The position numbers were made by a program, and so were the translations under genes. Below the pieces are notes generated by a model. It had not been told where the DNA came from and made no database searches. It saw nothing but the letters and a program-made list of their open reading frames with translations. Positions 8,630 through 17,875 of a stretch of 39,652 nucleotides of DNA are shown here, piece by piece. The DNA comes from Alphaproteobacteria bacterium. Its GTDB lineage: Bacteria; Pseudomonadota; Alphaproteobacteria; Rhizobiales; BM303. The first letter of the stretch is position 1. Every line of letters begins with the position of its first letter. Location: assembly GCA_024275895.1 (NCBI GenBank), contig JAJRYE010000137.1:1-39652 (forward strand), written 5' to 3'.

Positions 8630-9712
8630 ATGGTCAAAATGTCAGACTGCATCACGGGACGCAACAACAACTTCAATCTGATTCGTTTTCTCGCCGCCTC
8701 TGCCGTCATCGTGAGCCATTCGGTGCTGATAAGCGGCGGCGCTGACGTTATCGAGCCTCTGGAACAGCTCACCGGCTTTACGCTTGGCGATCATGCGGTC
8801 AATATTTTCTTTGTCATCAGCGGCTTTCTGGTCGCCAAGAGCCTGTTGCAAAAGAAAGATCTGACCGCCTATGCCAGCGCCCGCATCCTTCGCATCGTGC
8901 CGGGGCTGTTTGTCATGGCCCTGTTCAGCGCCTTTGTCATCGGCCCGGCGCTCACCGGCCTGACACCGACCGTTTATTTTTCATCTCTGGCAACCTGGAT
9001 TTACGTCCCCCTGATCGCAAGCCTGGGGGTCGACCCGCTTGATCTGGCCCTACCCGGCCTGTTCACCGCCAACCCCTTCCCCGATATGCTCAACGGCCCC
9101 TTATGGACCCTGCGCTATGAAGCCATCGCCTACATTGCCCTTGTTCTGGCCGCCGCAATCGGGATTTATGCCAATCCGCGACGGTTCAGCGGCTTTCTGG
9201 CGTTGTTTCTGGTGTTGTTCATCGTCTGGTCATTCTGGCGGCCAATGCCCGATACCCGCTCTTCGCTTGATCACCTGATGCGGTTTTTCCTCGCCTTTGG
9301 GCTTGGCAGCGCCTTTTACATGCTGCGTGAGCGCATCATCGTGCATGGCGGCATTATGGCCGGGCTGTTTTTACTCATGCTCGCCCTTGCCGCAACGCCG
9401 CTTTACCATGCCGCATTGCTCGTCTTTACTGCCTACGCCACCATCTGGTTCGCCTTCATCCCCGCCGGCTTCATCCGCCGTTTCAACGCACTGGGTGATT
9501 ATTCCTATGGTATATATATCTATGGCTGGCCGGTGGCTCAGGCGGTCATTGCACTTTTTCCCGGTCTTTCCGCCCCGGAAGTGTTCAGCATCGGTTTCGG
9601 GCTTACCCTGACGCTCGCCTTTGTATCATGGCACGGAGTTGAAAAACCGGCTCTGTCCCGGCGTTTTGCCCTGGTGGCCCTGCTGCGGCGCAAGAAAACG
9701 CAAATGGCCTGA
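8630..9712 (+). CDS. acyltransferase-3 family membrane protein
   Basis: This 360-residue integral membrane protein has about ten hydrophobic helices and the family's N-terminal signature NLIRFLAASAVIVSHSVLI, with the conserved arginine and catalytic-site histidine. Such proteins O-acylate surface polysaccharides, lipid A, peptidoglycan or secreted glycans, using acyl-CoA on the cytoplasmic side. A good ribosome site (AGAGGAAG, seven bases before ATG) supports the start. It is transcribed alone, divergently from lipA and convergently with the pentapeptide-repeat gene, whose stop is only two bases away. It breaks the otherwise conserved lpdA-glsB-lipA order, so it is probably a later insertion. 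The acceptor cannot be named because no polysaccharide genes are nearby. Confidence 0.85.
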   Translation: MVKMSDCITGRNNNFNLIRFLAASAVIVSHSVLISGGADVIEPLEQLTGFTLGDHAVNIFFVISGFLVAKSLLQKKDLTAYASARILRIVPGLFVMALFSAFVIGPALTGLTPTVYFSSLATWIYVPLIASLGVDPLDLALPGLFTANPFPDMLNGPLWTLRYEAIAYIALVLAAAIGIYANPRRFSGFLALFLVLFIVWSFWRPMPDTRSSLDHLMRFFLAFGLGSAFYMLRERIIVHGGIMAGLFLLMLALAATPLYHAALLVFTAYATIWFAFIPAGFIRRFNALGDYSYGIYIYGWPVAQAVIALFPGLSAPEVFSIGFGLTLTLAFVSWHGVEKPALSRRFALVALLRRKKTQMA

Positions 9713-9714
9713 AA

Positions 9715-10209
9715 TTATTGCGGGCAGGTTCTGGGACCATATTCGGCCGTCTGGGCGATATTTTGCATCTCGGGTCCGCCGCCTTCAAAATAGGCACCGG
9801 TAAAGGCGGCGCCGCTGATATTGGCATTGGTGAATTTAACCCGCACCAGCCTGGCGCCGATAAAACAGGCTCTGGTGAGATTGGAGGCGGAAAAATCAAC
9901 ATCCTCCAGTATGGCGCCGGAGAAATTGGCGCCGATCATGTTCGAAGCCTTCATTTTAATCCGCCGCAAAAGCGAACCGGAAAAATCGGCGTTCATCAAA
10001 ACGGATTTGGAAAAGGTTGAATCTTCAAACCACGCGCCCGCAAAGCTTTGCCCTTTGAGTGCCCTGCCATCATAGCTTAAGTTTTTCCATAGCGGCCGCG
10101 CAAGTTCGGAAGGGGCCATATCCATCGGGCTTTGCTGATCCTGCGCCACAAGCTGGCCGGCAGATAACAGCCCCGCCATGAGCAAAGCAGCGGCAAATAT
10201 GTGTTTCAT
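9715..10209 (-). CDS. secreted pentapeptide-repeat protein
   Basis: The 164-residue product starts with a cleavable-looking signal peptide (MKHIFAAALLMAGLLSAGQL, then VAQ before the mature chain), so it is likely periplasmic. Residues of about 48-145 form pentapeptide repeats of the A(D/N)LXX type, for example LMNADFSGSLL and MIGANFSGAILEDVDFSASN, expected to fold as a right-handed quadrilateral beta-helix. The end is unordered and contains a single cysteine. The function of such periplasmic members is unknown; DNA mimicry, known for the Qnr and MfpA members, is unlikely for an exported protein. Only two bases separate its ATG from the glsB-like stop, so it is the last gene of the lpdA operon. 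Its own ribosome site (GGGGAAAA) overlaps that stop. Confidence 0.85.
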   Translation of the reverse strand: MKHIFAAALLMAGLLSAGQLVAQDQQSPMDMAPSELARPLWKNLSYDGRALKGQSFAGAWFEDSTFSKSVLMNADFSGSLLRRIKMKASNMIGANFSGAILEDVDFSASNLTRACFIGARLVRVKFTNANISGAAFTGAYFEGGGPEMQNIAQTAEYGPRTCPQ

Positions 10210-10211
10210 AT

Positions 10212-10481
10212 TTATTTTCCCCTAACGATCTTTTTCCACAGAAACAGCAGAATAACGGCCCCGGCAATGGCGACAACCAGCTGCGCCATAAAGCCGTAAA
10301 CCGAGAGCCTGAAGATTTCCGCCAGCTTGCCGCCGACAAAGGAGCCGGCAATGCCCACCAGCAGATTGGTAAACAGCCCGTGGGAGCTGTTCGTCGCCTT
10401 TTCCGCCACATAACCGGCGATCAGGCCAATCAGCAACATGCCGAAAAACCCGACGCCGGGCTGGCTGAGAAAGGCTTGCAT
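10212..10481 (-). CDS. GlsB/YeaQ/YmgE-family membrane protein
   Basis: This is an 89-residue membrane protein with three hydrophobic helices and the glycine-rich family pattern (IGLIAGYVAEKA, then LLVGIAGSFVGGKLAEIF). The group is called transglycosylase-associated or stress-response membrane protein; its biochemical role is not established. The start chosen is the ATG at 10481 because GGAGG lies eight bases upstream; an earlier ATG at 10496 overlaps that ribosome site and would add only five residues. It follows lpdA after 21 bases and precedes the pentapeptide-repeat gene by two. The lpdA-glsB linkage is common in alphaproteobacteria. Confidence 0.88.
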   Translation of the reverse strand: MQAFLSQPGVGFFGMLLIGLIAGYVAEKATNSSHGLFTNLLVGIAGSFVGGKLAEIFRLSVYGFMAQLVVAIAGAVILLFLWKKIVRGK

Positions 10482-10502
10482 TCGTGTCTCCTCCATTAGG
10501 GC

Positions 10503-11903
<1,401 letters not shown>

Positions 11904-11921
11904 TCTTTACCTATGAGTTGA

Positions 11922-12000
11922 CTGGATTCCCGCCTGCGCGGGAATGACGAAATATACTATTCTTCAAAAACACCTCATTCCCGCGCAGGCGGGAATCCAG
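11922..12000. repeat. inverted pair of palindromic repeats (copies A and B)
   Basis: Copy A (11922-11949) contains the self-complementary core ATTCCCGCCTGCGCGGGAAT flanked by CTGG and GACG. Copy B (11975-12000) is its exact inverse, so 26 bases of A pair perfectly with B around a 27-base AT-rich loop. Each copy also folds alone (8-bp stem, CTGC loop). The pair lies between lpdA and the 3' end of the GIY-YIG gene. Close copies are at 12319-12348 and 13283-13368. Confidence 0.93.
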
Positions 12001-12006
12001 AGCGAT

Positions 12007-12300
12007 CTATCGGCATATCTCATCAAAAAGATCATTCCACTCCGGATTATGTTTTTCTATCAAACGCAATTTCCATTTCCGGTTCCATTTCTTGATTTGC
12101 TTCTCACGCATAATGGCGACTTCCATAGTCACATGCATTTCAAAATACACCAGAATATCAGTCCCGTATTTTTTGCTGAAGCCCTCAACAAGATGGTTTT
12201 TGTGCTCCCATATCCGTTTTATCAGATCACCGGTAACGCTGGTATATAGCGTTCCATTTTGCTGGCTTGACAGAACATAGACGCAAGGTGATTTGCCCAT
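12007..12300 (-). CDS. small GIY-YIG domain protein, active-site variant
   Basis: The 97-residue product (from the ATG at 12300, MGKSPCVYVLSSQQNG) is a single GIY-YIG nuclease domain of the UPF0213-like type. Recognisable parts are the first strand VYVL, the second motif GTLYTSVTGDLIKRIWEHKN with the conserved arginine, and the C-terminal REKQIKKWNRKWKLRLIE with the catalytic glutamate. The second motif reads Y-T-S where the family has Y-I-G, so the conserved glycine is replaced by serine and activity is uncertain. An upstream ATG at 12357 would begin inside palindromic repeat C and is rejected. The gene sits between pdhC and lpdA, which normally adjoin, and is bracketed by repeats A/B and C. 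It therefore looks like an inserted cassette. Confidence 0.85.
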   Translation of the reverse strand: MGKSPCVYVLSSQQNGTLYTSVTGDLIKRIWEHKNHLVEGFSKKYGTDILVYFEMHVTMEVAIMREKQIKKWNRKWKLRLIEKHNPEWNDLFDEICR

Positions 12301-12318
12301 TTTATCGTTTATCCGAAT

Positions 12319-12348
12319 GCCTTCCCTGCGCGGGAATGACGGGAAGGC
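12319..12348. repeat. degenerate palindromic repeat (copy C)
   Basis: The right half GCGCGGGAATGACG matches copy A exactly; the left half has diverged. A new perfect 8-bp stem is present, GCCTTCCC (12319-12326) with GGGAAGGC (12341-12348). It lies between the pdhC stop and the GIY-YIG start and may act as a hairpin at the 3' end of pdhC. Confidence 0.7.
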
Positions 12349-12353
12349 CAGAT

Positions 12354-13709
12354 TCACGCCAGCATCATAACCGGGTCTTCGATGAAGGTTTTGAACTCGG
12401 CCAGCAGCCTTGCCCCCAATGCGCCGTCTATGACGCGGTGGTCGCAGGATAATGTGACACTCATCATGGTGGCGGCTATAATGCTGCCGTCATCGGCGAT
12501 GATGGCGTGTTTTTCACCGGCGCCAACGGCGAGGATGGCGGCTTGCGGCGGGTTGATGACGGCGGTGAAGTTTTTAATTCCCATCATGCCCAGATTGGAG
12601 ATGGTGAACGAGCCGCCCTCATATTCATCCGGCATCAGCTTCATCTCCCGCGCCCGGCCCGCCAGTTCTTTGGCCTCTCGCGATATTTCGGACAAGGATT
12701 TGTTCTGGGCGTTGCGGATTATCGGTGTGATCAGCCCGCCGTCAATGGCGACTGCCACGGCAATATCGGCGTTGTTGAATTTGAGCAACCTGTCACCGGC
12801 AAAGGCGGCATTGGCGTCCGGCACATTCATCAAGGCCAGCGCCGCGGCGCGAATAATGAAATCATTGACCGAAATGCGGGTATTTTCCAGCCGCTCATTG
12901 AGGCGCTTGCGGGCCCCCAGCAAGGTATCGAGTTTGCAATCAACGCTTAAGTAATAATGAGGCACATCACGCTTGGCCTCCGTCAGCCGCCGCGCAATGG
13001 TGGCGCGCATGGAGTTGAGTGGCTCTTCGATGAAGCTTCCCGGCGCATAAAGCGCGGCAATATCGGACGGCGCGAGGGCGGGGAGTGCGGCTTTTGCGGG
13101 CGCGGCCTCGACACGCGGTGCGGCCTCAACATCCGCCTTCACAATGCGGCCATTGGGTCCGGTGCCGGTAATCCGGGCTAAATCCAGCCCCTTATCCGCC
13201 GCAATGCGCCGCGCCAGCGGACTGGCGAAGATGCGGCTGGTTTTAGTGGCGGTCCCTTCTTTGCCATCCGCACTTTTTTCCCCGTCAGTCCCGCGCAGGC
13301 GGGAATCCAGTCCGGGTTTACCGCTTGCCGGCAGTTCATTCTGGCTTCCCGCCTGCGCGGGAATGGCGGGGGGCGAGGTTGGTGTCGCGGGAGGCGAGGC
13401 CGGAGTGACGGGGGAGGACTGAACGGCCGGGGCCGGGGCGGCTTCTTCCAGCGCCGCTTTCTCCTCGCCGTCTTCCAGAAGCATGGCAATGGGAGTGTTC
13501 ACCGCCACATCGCCGGTGCCGCCGGGAATGATGATTTTGCCGATCACGCCCTCATCAACCGCCTCGACCTCCATAGTCGCTTTATCGGTCTCGATCTCGG
13601 CGATGACATCGCCGGCGCTCACCCGGTCGCCCTCGGCGACAAACCATTTGACGAGATTGCCGGTTTCCATGGTCGGCGACAGGGCAGGCATGAGAATGGG
13701 TATGGGCAT
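12354..13709 (-). CDS. pdhC: pyruvate dehydrogenase E2, dihydrolipoamide acetyltransferase
   Basis: E2 is the core of the pyruvate dehydrogenase complex and transfers the acetyl group from lipoyl to CoA. From the ATG at 13709 the protein has 451 residues. It comprises one lipoyl domain with lipoyl-lysine K43 in [13 protein letters not shown], a Pro/Ala linker, a peripheral-subunit-binding domain ([17 protein letters not shown] ... [12 protein letters not shown]), a second linker, and the catalytic domain ending in the active-site motif [15 protein letters not shown] longer frame to 13859 exists but overlaps pdhB and is not homologous. Residues of about 114-143 in the first linker are encoded by an inverted pair of palindromic repeats. 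pdhB ends 13 bases upstream. The stop is followed by repeat C and then the GIY-YIG gene instead of lpdA. Confidence 0.96.
   Translation of the reverse strand: MPIPILMPALSPTMETGNLVKWFVAEGDRVSAGDVIAEIETDKATMEVEAVDEGVIGKIIIPGGTGDVAVNTPIAMLLEDGEEKAALEEAAPAPAVQSSPVTPASPPATPTSPPAIPAQAGSQNELPASGKPGLDSRLRGTDGEKSADGKEGTATKTSRIFASPLARRIAADKGLDLARITGTGPNGRIVKADVEAAPRVEAAPAKAALPALAPSDIAALYAPGSFIEEPLNSMRATIARRLTEAKRDVPHYYLSVDCKLDTLLGARKRLNERLENTRISVNDFIIRAAALALMNVPDANAAFAGDRLLKFNNADIAVAVAIDGGLITPIIRNAQNKSLSEISREAKELAGRAREMKLMPDEYEGGSFTISNLGMMGIKNFTAVINPPQAAILAVGAGEKHAIIADDGSIIAATMMSVTLSCDHRVIDGALGARLLAEFKTFIEDPVMMLA
13283..13368. repeat. inverted palindromic repeat pair inside the pdhC coding region (copies D and E)
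   Basis: Copy D (13283-13310) is the inverse of copy A with one mismatch in 28; copy E (13341-13368) is direct with two mismatches. They are 30 bases apart and point outward, opposite to the A/B pair. Both are read through in frame, giving the peptide pieces IPAQAGSQN and [11 protein letters not shown] in the linker after the lipoyl domain. Confidence 0.9.
13560..13709. repeat. lipoyl-domain coding repeat shared by pdhC and pdhB
   Basis: About 150 bases encoding the first 50 residues of PdhC are nearly identical to 14932-15081, the same part of pdhB. Long stretches match base for base (for example GTCTCGATCTCGGCGATGAC in both). The two lie about 1.4 kb apart in direct orientation, so they reflect a domain duplication kept similar by selection or gene conversion. 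Confidence 0.8.
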
Positions 13710-13722
13710 TGAGGCTCTTTTG

Positions 13723-15081
13723 TTACCGGTAACAGACAGATTTGGCCGCTTCAACAACTTCCATAGCGTTGGGAAGGGCGAGTTTTTCCAGATTGGCGGC
13801 ATAAGGCATGGGCACATCCTTACCCGTAACGCGCAGCACCGGCGCGTCAAGATAATCAAAGGCGCGCTCCATCACCTGGGCGCTCAACTCCGCTCCAATG
13901 CCGCAAACCGGCCAGCTTTCTTCCACCGCAACCATACGGTTGGTTTTTTTCACCGAAGCCAGCACCGTCTCCGTATCCAGCGGCCGCAAGGAGCGAAGAT
14001 CGATCACTTCAGCCGATATCCCCTGCTCTTCCAGCGCAGCTGCCGCCTCAAGCATATAGACCAGAGCATAGGAATACCCCACAAGGGTGACATCCATTCC
14101 CGCCCGCAGCACTTTGGCCTTGCCGATGGGGAGGATCAGATCGTCCATCTTCGGCACATCAAACATCTGGCCGTACAGAATTTCATTTTCCAGAAACACA
14201 ACCGGATTGGGATCGCGGATCGCGGCTTTGAGCAACCCTTTGGCGTCAGCGGCGCTATAGGGCGCAACCACTTTCAGCCCCGGCACATGGGCGTACCATG
14301 AGGCGTAATTCTGGCTGTGCTGCGCCGCCACCCGCGCCGCCGCGCCGTTGGCGCCGCGAAACACGATGGGGCAGGTCACAAGGCCGCCGGACATATAATG
14401 CGTCTTGGCGGCCGAATTGAGAATATGATCGATTGCCTGCATGGCGAAATTGAACGTCATGAACTCGATCACCGGTTTGAGCCCGGCAAAGGCTGCGCCG
14501 ACGCCAAGACCGGTGAAACCGTGCTCGGTAATTGGCGTATCGATCACCCGCCGGGCGCCAAACTCGTCCAGCAGACCCTGAGTGACTTTATAAGCGCCCT
14601 GGTATTCCGCCACCTCTTCGCCCATGACGAAGACGCGGTCATCGGCGCGCATTTCTTCCGCCATGGCATCGCGCAGCGCCTCGCGCACGCTCATGGAAAC
14701 CATTTCCGTGCCTGGCGGGATTTCAGGATCGGCAGATCCGGGAGCATCTTGCGCCGCAGGCGCCGGGGCAACAACCGGTGCAGGTGACACTGCGGCGGGT
14801 GCAGCCGAAACGCCTTGCGCCGCCGCCACTTCTGCCGCACCATCCCCCTGCATCAGGGCAATCGGCGTATTGACCGGCACATCTTCCGCGCCGGCTTCAA
14901 TCAGAATCTTGCCCAGTGTTCCCTCATCAACCGCCTCCACCTCCATGGTCGCTTTATCCGTCTCGATCTCGGCGATGACATCACCGGCGGCAATTTTATC
15001 ACCTTCGGCGACAAACCATTTGGTCAGTTTACCGGTCTCCATCGTCGGCGAAAGCGCGGGCATCAGGATTTCAACCGGCAT
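13723..15081 (-). CDS. pdhB: pyruvate dehydrogenase E1 beta subunit with N-terminal lipoyl domain
   Basis: E1-beta pairs with PdhA to decarboxylate pyruvate on thiamine diphosphate and reductively acetylate lipoyl groups. The 452-residue protein starts with a complete lipoyl domain (K43 in [13 protein letters not shown]), then an Ala/Pro linker to about residue 120. The transketolase-type E1-beta body follows ([35 protein letters not shown]) and ends with the C-terminal domain ([11 protein letters not shown] ... VAVEESW). A lipoyl domain on E1-beta is a known alphaproteobacterial trait. The ATG lies inside the end of pdhA (11-base overlap), so the two subunits are translationally coupled. pdhC follows after 13 bases. 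Confidence 0.97.
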   Translation of the reverse strand: MPVEILMPALSPTMETGKLTKWFVAEGDKIAAGDVIAEIETDKATMEVEAVDEGTLGKILIEAGAEDVPVNTPIALMQGDGAAEVAAAQGVSAAPAAVSPAPVVAPAPAAQDAPGSADPEIPPGTEMVSMSVREALRDAMAEEMRADDRVFVMGEEVAEYQGAYKVTQGLLDEFGARRVIDTPITEHGFTGLGVGAAFAGLKPVIEFMTFNFAMQAIDHILNSAAKTHYMSGGLVTCPIVFRGANGAAARVAAQHSQNYASWYAHVPGLKVVAPYSAADAKGLLKAAIRDPNPVVFLENEILYGQMFDVPKMDDLILPIGKAKVLRAGMDVTLVGYSYALVYMLEAAAALEEQGISAEVIDLRSLRPLDTETVLASVKKTNRMVAVEESWPVCGIGAELSAQVMERAFDYLDAPVLRVTGKDVPMPYAANLEKLALPNAMEVVEAAKSVCYR

Positions 15082-16123
15082 TTAACGTCTCCGCCACATA
15101 GATATCGGTATAAAGTTCGGTAAGGTCAGGCTCGGAACTGGTCTGGGCAAATTCAGCAGCTTCATTGACGATCTGGCGTATTTCGCGGTCAATTTCCTTC
15201 AACTCTTTTTCGCCTGCAATGCCGCTGCCGAGCAGCCTGTCCCGGCTTTGCTCGATGGGATCGCTGGTTTTGCGCATTTCCTGCACTTCTTCCCTTGTAC
15301 GGTATTTGGCCGGATCGGACATGGAATGGCCGCGATAGCGATAGGTTTTCATTTCCAGAATATAGGGTCCCTTGCCGGCCCGGCACCACTCCACCGCCCG
15401 CATTCCTGCCGCGCGCACGTCCTGCACATCCATTCCGTTCACCGGCTCGCCCGGTATGCCGTAGGCCTGACCGCGATTGTAAAGCTCTTCCGCGCCCGCC
15501 GCCGCCCGGGTGACGGAGGTCCCCATGGCGTAACGGTTGTTCTCGATCACGAATACAACCGGCAATTTCCACAACGCTGCCATATTGAAGGTTTCATAGA
15601 CCTGGCCCTGATTGGCCGCGCCTTCGCCAAAATAGGTCACGCTGACCTTGCCGTTGCCCTCATATTTATTGGCAAAAGCCAGACCGGCGCCGATGGGCAC
15701 CTGCGCCCCGACTATGCCGTGGCCGCCATAAAAGCCCTTCTCCGGGCTGAACATATGCATAGAGCCGCCCTTGCCGCGCGAGGAGCCGGTTTTTTTGCCC
15801 GCCAGCTCGGCCATGATCGCTCTGGGGTCCATCCCTGCGCTGAGCATATGGCCGTGGTCGCGGTAGCTGGTCAGGAGCTGATCGCCTTCGGACGCCGCCA
15901 TCTGCATGCCGGTGACAACGGCTTCCTGGCCGATATAAAGATGGCAAAAACCGCCGATCAGGCCCATGCCGTAGAGTTGCCCGGCTTTTTCTTCAAAGCG
16001 CCGGATCAAAAGCATGCTCTTATAGGCGGAAAGTTCGTTTTCGGGCGTCATGACCGTTTTGTTTGCCGGAGGTTTGCGCTTCTTTTCCGCACCCTTCCGG
16101 CTGGCAGCTTTCTTTGCCGGCAT
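15071..16123 (-). CDS. pdhA: pyruvate dehydrogenase E1 alpha subunit
   Basis: This 350-residue E1-alpha binds thiamine diphosphate; the motif begins at [17 protein letters not shown] and ends at ENNRYAMGT. The conserved loop [19 protein letters not shown] near residue 265 corresponds to the regulatory serine loop of the mitochondrial enzyme, although bacterial enzymes are not generally controlled by that kinase. The first 25 residues are Lys/Ala-rich and probably disordered. AAGGGG lies eight bases upstream of the ATG. It heads the pdhA-pdhB-pdhC series, with ftsB 155 bases upstream on the same strand, the usual alphaproteobacterial neighbour. A TATAAT element at 16257-16252 may belong to its promoter. 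Confidence 0.97.
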   Translation of the reverse strand: MPAKKAASRKGAEKKRKPPANKTVMTPENELSAYKSMLLIRRFEEKAGQLYGMGLIGGFCHLYIGQEAVVTGMQMAASEGDQLLTSYRDHGHMLSAGMDPRAIMAELAGKKTGSSRGKGGSMHMFSPEKGFYGGHGIVGAQVPIGAGLAFANKYEGNGKVSVTYFGEGAANQGQVYETFNMAALWKLPVVFVIENNRYAMGTSVTRAAAGAEELYNRGQAYGIPGEPVNGMDVQDVRAAGMRAVEWCRAGKGPYILEMKTYRYRGHSMSDPAKYRTREEVQEMRKTSDPIEQSRDRLLGSGIAGEKELKEIDREIRQIVNEAAEFAQTSSEPDLTELYTDIYVAETLNAG

Positions 16124-16251
16124 AAATCGCCCCTTGCGTTTTTAATTCGCGTTCAGGCTAAACCAAATCAGGCGGGAAAACCAGATTTTTTCAACAAAAG
16201 CTAACAAGAGACCAAGACATTGAAAAATAAAAACAATCAGGGGAAAACGGA

Positions 16252-16257
16252 ATTATA
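16252..16257 (-). promoter_or_regulatory. isolated -10-like element upstream of pdhA
   Basis: The 155 bases between ftsB and pdhA contain a perfect TATAAT (leftward, 16257-16252) about 130 bases before the pdhA ATG, but no matching -35 at 16-18 bp. An AT-rich tract follows. It suggests, weakly, that pdhA can be transcribed apart from tpiA-ftsB. Confidence 0.22.
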
Positions 16258-16278
16258 CCGGCCGTTGGCGTCCCGCTT

Positions 16279-16596
16279 TTAACGGCGCTGGCGCAGAATC
16301 GTTATTTCATTGGGTTTGGCAAGGTTCAGAATAACCCGCGCGCGCTCATCGAGCATGTCCGGATCAAGGCTTTCGCGATGAAGCAGCGAGACCCTTGCCT
16401 CAAGCTTGCGCCTTTTTTTTCTTAAAGCGGCAATCCTGATTTCCAGACCGGCCGCCCGGGTCTGCATTTGCTTATAGGCCAGCAGCCCGCGCGCACCGTT
16501 TATGGTGTGGTGGGCAAAATAGGCCAGAAACCCGATACAGATCAGCGGCAGCAAAAGATAGCGGATGCGAAAGCGGCGAAAAGACATGGGCTGCAT
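16279..16596 (-). CDS. ftsB: septum formation initiator family protein (FtsB/DivIC-like)
   Basis: The 105-residue product has the bitopic layout of FtsB: a short basic N-terminus (SFRRFRIRY), one transmembrane helix (LLLPLICIGFLAYFAHHTI), and a periplasmic coiled coil (residues about 40-80, KQMQTRAAGLEIRIAALRKKRRKLEARV). It ends in the conserved tail SLDPDMLDERARVILNLAKPNE, which in this family contacts the divisome partners FtsQ and FtsL. A second ATG at 16587 is an equally good start. It lies between tpiA and pdhA; in many alphaproteobacteria eno is directly upstream of ftsB, but here eno is absent. Confidence 0.88.
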   Translation of the reverse strand: MQPMSFRRFRIRYLLLPLICIGFLAYFAHHTINGARGLLAYKQMQTRAAGLEIRIAALRKKRRKLEARVSLLHRESLDPDMLDERARVILNLAKPNEITILRQRR

Positions 16597-16624
16597 TCTC
16601 GCCGTTAATTCTAAAGGGAAAGTT

Positions 16625-16654
16625 ACGCCGGCAAAACTATCGCCGGCGTTTTTT
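16625..16654. terminator. 8-bp GC-rich hairpin between tpiA and ftsB
   Basis: ACGCCGGC (16625-16632) and GCCGGCGT (16642-16649) pair perfectly around a 9-base loop. A run of six T (16649-16654) follows on the + strand, so it is textbook for rightward transcription. The neighbouring genes run leftward, where the hairpin is followed only by AACTTTCCC. It may therefore be a weak terminator or attenuator for tpiA, or stop antisense transcription. Confidence 0.5.
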
Positions 16655-16661
16655 ATGACTT

Positions 16662-17432
16662 TCAGGCATAGGCCGCGATGATGCCGAGGAAATCGGCCGC
16701 TTTCAGGCTTGCGCCGCCAACCAGGGCGCCGTTGACATTGGAGACGCCCATCAGTTCCCTGGCGTTGGCCGGTTTGACAGAGCCGCCATAAAGGATGCGG
16801 ACCCTCTTGCCCGCATTACCCATGCGCTCGACCAGCAGCTTGCGGATAAGATCATGCACCTCGGCCACATCGTCAACCGTCGGGGTGAGCCCGGAGCCGA
16901 TCGCCCAGACCGGCTCATAGGCAATCACGGTGTTTTCGGCCTTTGCCCCTTCAGGCAACGAGCCCAGAAGCTGGCCGCTGACGACAGCCAGCGCCTCGCC
17001 GCCGCGGCGCTGGCTTTCGGTCTCGCCAATGCAGATAATTGCGCTCAGTCCACCGCGCCAGCAGGCCTGCGCCTTTTCCATTACCTGCTCATCGGTTTCA
17101 GCGTAAGTCGCCTTATCGCGCCGCTCCGAATGGCCGACAATGACCGCCCTTGCCCCGGCCTCGGCCAGCATCTCCGCCGAGACATCCCCGGTATAGGCGC
17201 CCGAGACTTCCCGGTGACAATTCTGCGCCCCGATCAGGATGGAAGAGCCAGGCCCCTTCACCCGCCTTGCCGCCTGCGCCAGCAGGGTTGCGGGCGGGCA
17301 GATCATGACATCGCAGACAGGAGCCGGATCAGAGGCTTTCAGGCCCGCATCCAGCGCGCCGAGTTCATCAAGCGCGGCGACAAGGCCGTTCATTTTCCAG
17401 TTCCCCGCAACAAGCGGCCGTGGTGTTGTCAT
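16662..17432 (-). CDS. tpiA: triosephosphate isomerase
   Basis: TpiA interconverts dihydroxyacetone phosphate and glyceraldehyde 3-phosphate. From the ATG at 17432 it has 256 residues, the normal length. Catalytic residues are visible: N11 and K13 in AGNWKMNG, H101 in VIVGHSERR, and E173 in [12 protein letters not shown]. The phosphate-binding [12 protein letters not shown] follows near the end. The ATG at 17456 (eight residues earlier) is less likely because GGAGAG lies six bases before 17432 and the homologous part starts there. A strong alphaproteobacterial promoter candidate is at 17470-17498. The secG-pyrG-kdsA-eno block that often separates tpiA from ftsB is missing. Confidence 0.96.
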   Translation of the reverse strand: MTTPRPLVAGNWKMNGLVAALDELGALDAGLKASDPAPVCDVMICPPATLLAQAARRVKGPGSSILIGAQNCHREVSGAYTGDVSAEMLAEAGARAVIVGHSERRDKATYAETDEQVMEKAQACWRGGLSAIICIGETESQRRGGEALAVVSGQLLGSLPEGAKAENTVIAYEPVWAIGSGLTPTVDDVAEVHDLIRKLLVERMGNAGKRVRILYGGSVKPANARELMGVSNVNGALVGGASLKAADFLGIIAAYA

Positions 17433-17469
17433 GTGCTCTCTCCAGAATCGTATCATTAGTGCTGGAGCG

Positions 17470-17498
17470 GTTTTAGCAAATGCTTATATGTTTGACAA
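17470..17498 (-). promoter_or_regulatory. tpiA promoter, alphaproteobacterial housekeeping type
   Basis: Read leftward, TTGTCA (17498-17493) is followed at 17-bp spacing by TAAAAC, within GCTAAAAC (17477-17470). The latter is an exact match to GCTANAWC, the -10 element of the Caulobacter housekeeping sigma. It lies about 38 bases upstream of the tpiA ATG. Confidence 0.6.
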
Positions 17499-17600
17499 AT
17501 ATGAACTCAAGTCCCGCCGCAGGGCAATTTAGCTCTTTCTTTTCACGGCACACGGGATTATCGTCATCGCCATATCAGGTCTTTGTGCAAGGGTATGTTC

Positions 17601-17849
17601 ATGTCTGAAACCATTGTCCCGCATTTTCGCAATGACGCGGGTGTAGCCGTGATTGAAATTGGCGCCAAAGCTTTCATGTGCACCGGCGCCACCCATCCTT
17701 TTGACCACCCTCATATCTTCCTTGATATGGGCCGCGATGAAGCTGTTATCTGCCCCTACTGCTCCACCCGATATGTCTATACCCCGTCTCTTCCCATTGA
17801 GGCTTCAAATCCGGCGGAATGCGCGTATCTGCCCGGGGAAGCCGTTTGA
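17601..17849 (+). CDS. zf-CHCC zinc-ribbon protein, NDUFS6-like
   Basis: This 82-residue protein has the zf-CHCC pattern: C27, then HPFDHPH (H36 or H38 as ligand), then C51 and C54 in CPYCST. The same zinc site is found in NDUFS6, the 13-kDa accessory subunit of mitochondrial complex I, and alphaproteobacterial complex I is known to contain an NDUFS6 homologue. A role bound to the complex I encoded by the nuo genes 7 kb away is therefore likely by family, though not shown by the sequence. The ATG at 17601 is chosen because AGGG lies seven bases upstream; earlier ATGs at 17583 and 17595 are less well placed. The FAD monooxygenase gene starts 26 bases downstream. Confidence 0.88.
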   Translation: MSETIVPHFRNDAGVAVIEIGAKAFMCTGATHPFDHPHIFLDMGRDEAVICPYCSTRYVYTPSLPIEASNPAECAYLPGEAV

Positions 17850-17875
17850 CAAAAGGCGGATAACCGGCCCAGCTC

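Noticed and set aside
12301-12357. Extended N-terminus of the GIY-YIG protein from the ATG at 12357
   Set aside because: Those residues are the translation of repeat copy C and do not belong to the domain; the ATG at 12300 starts at the family boundary.
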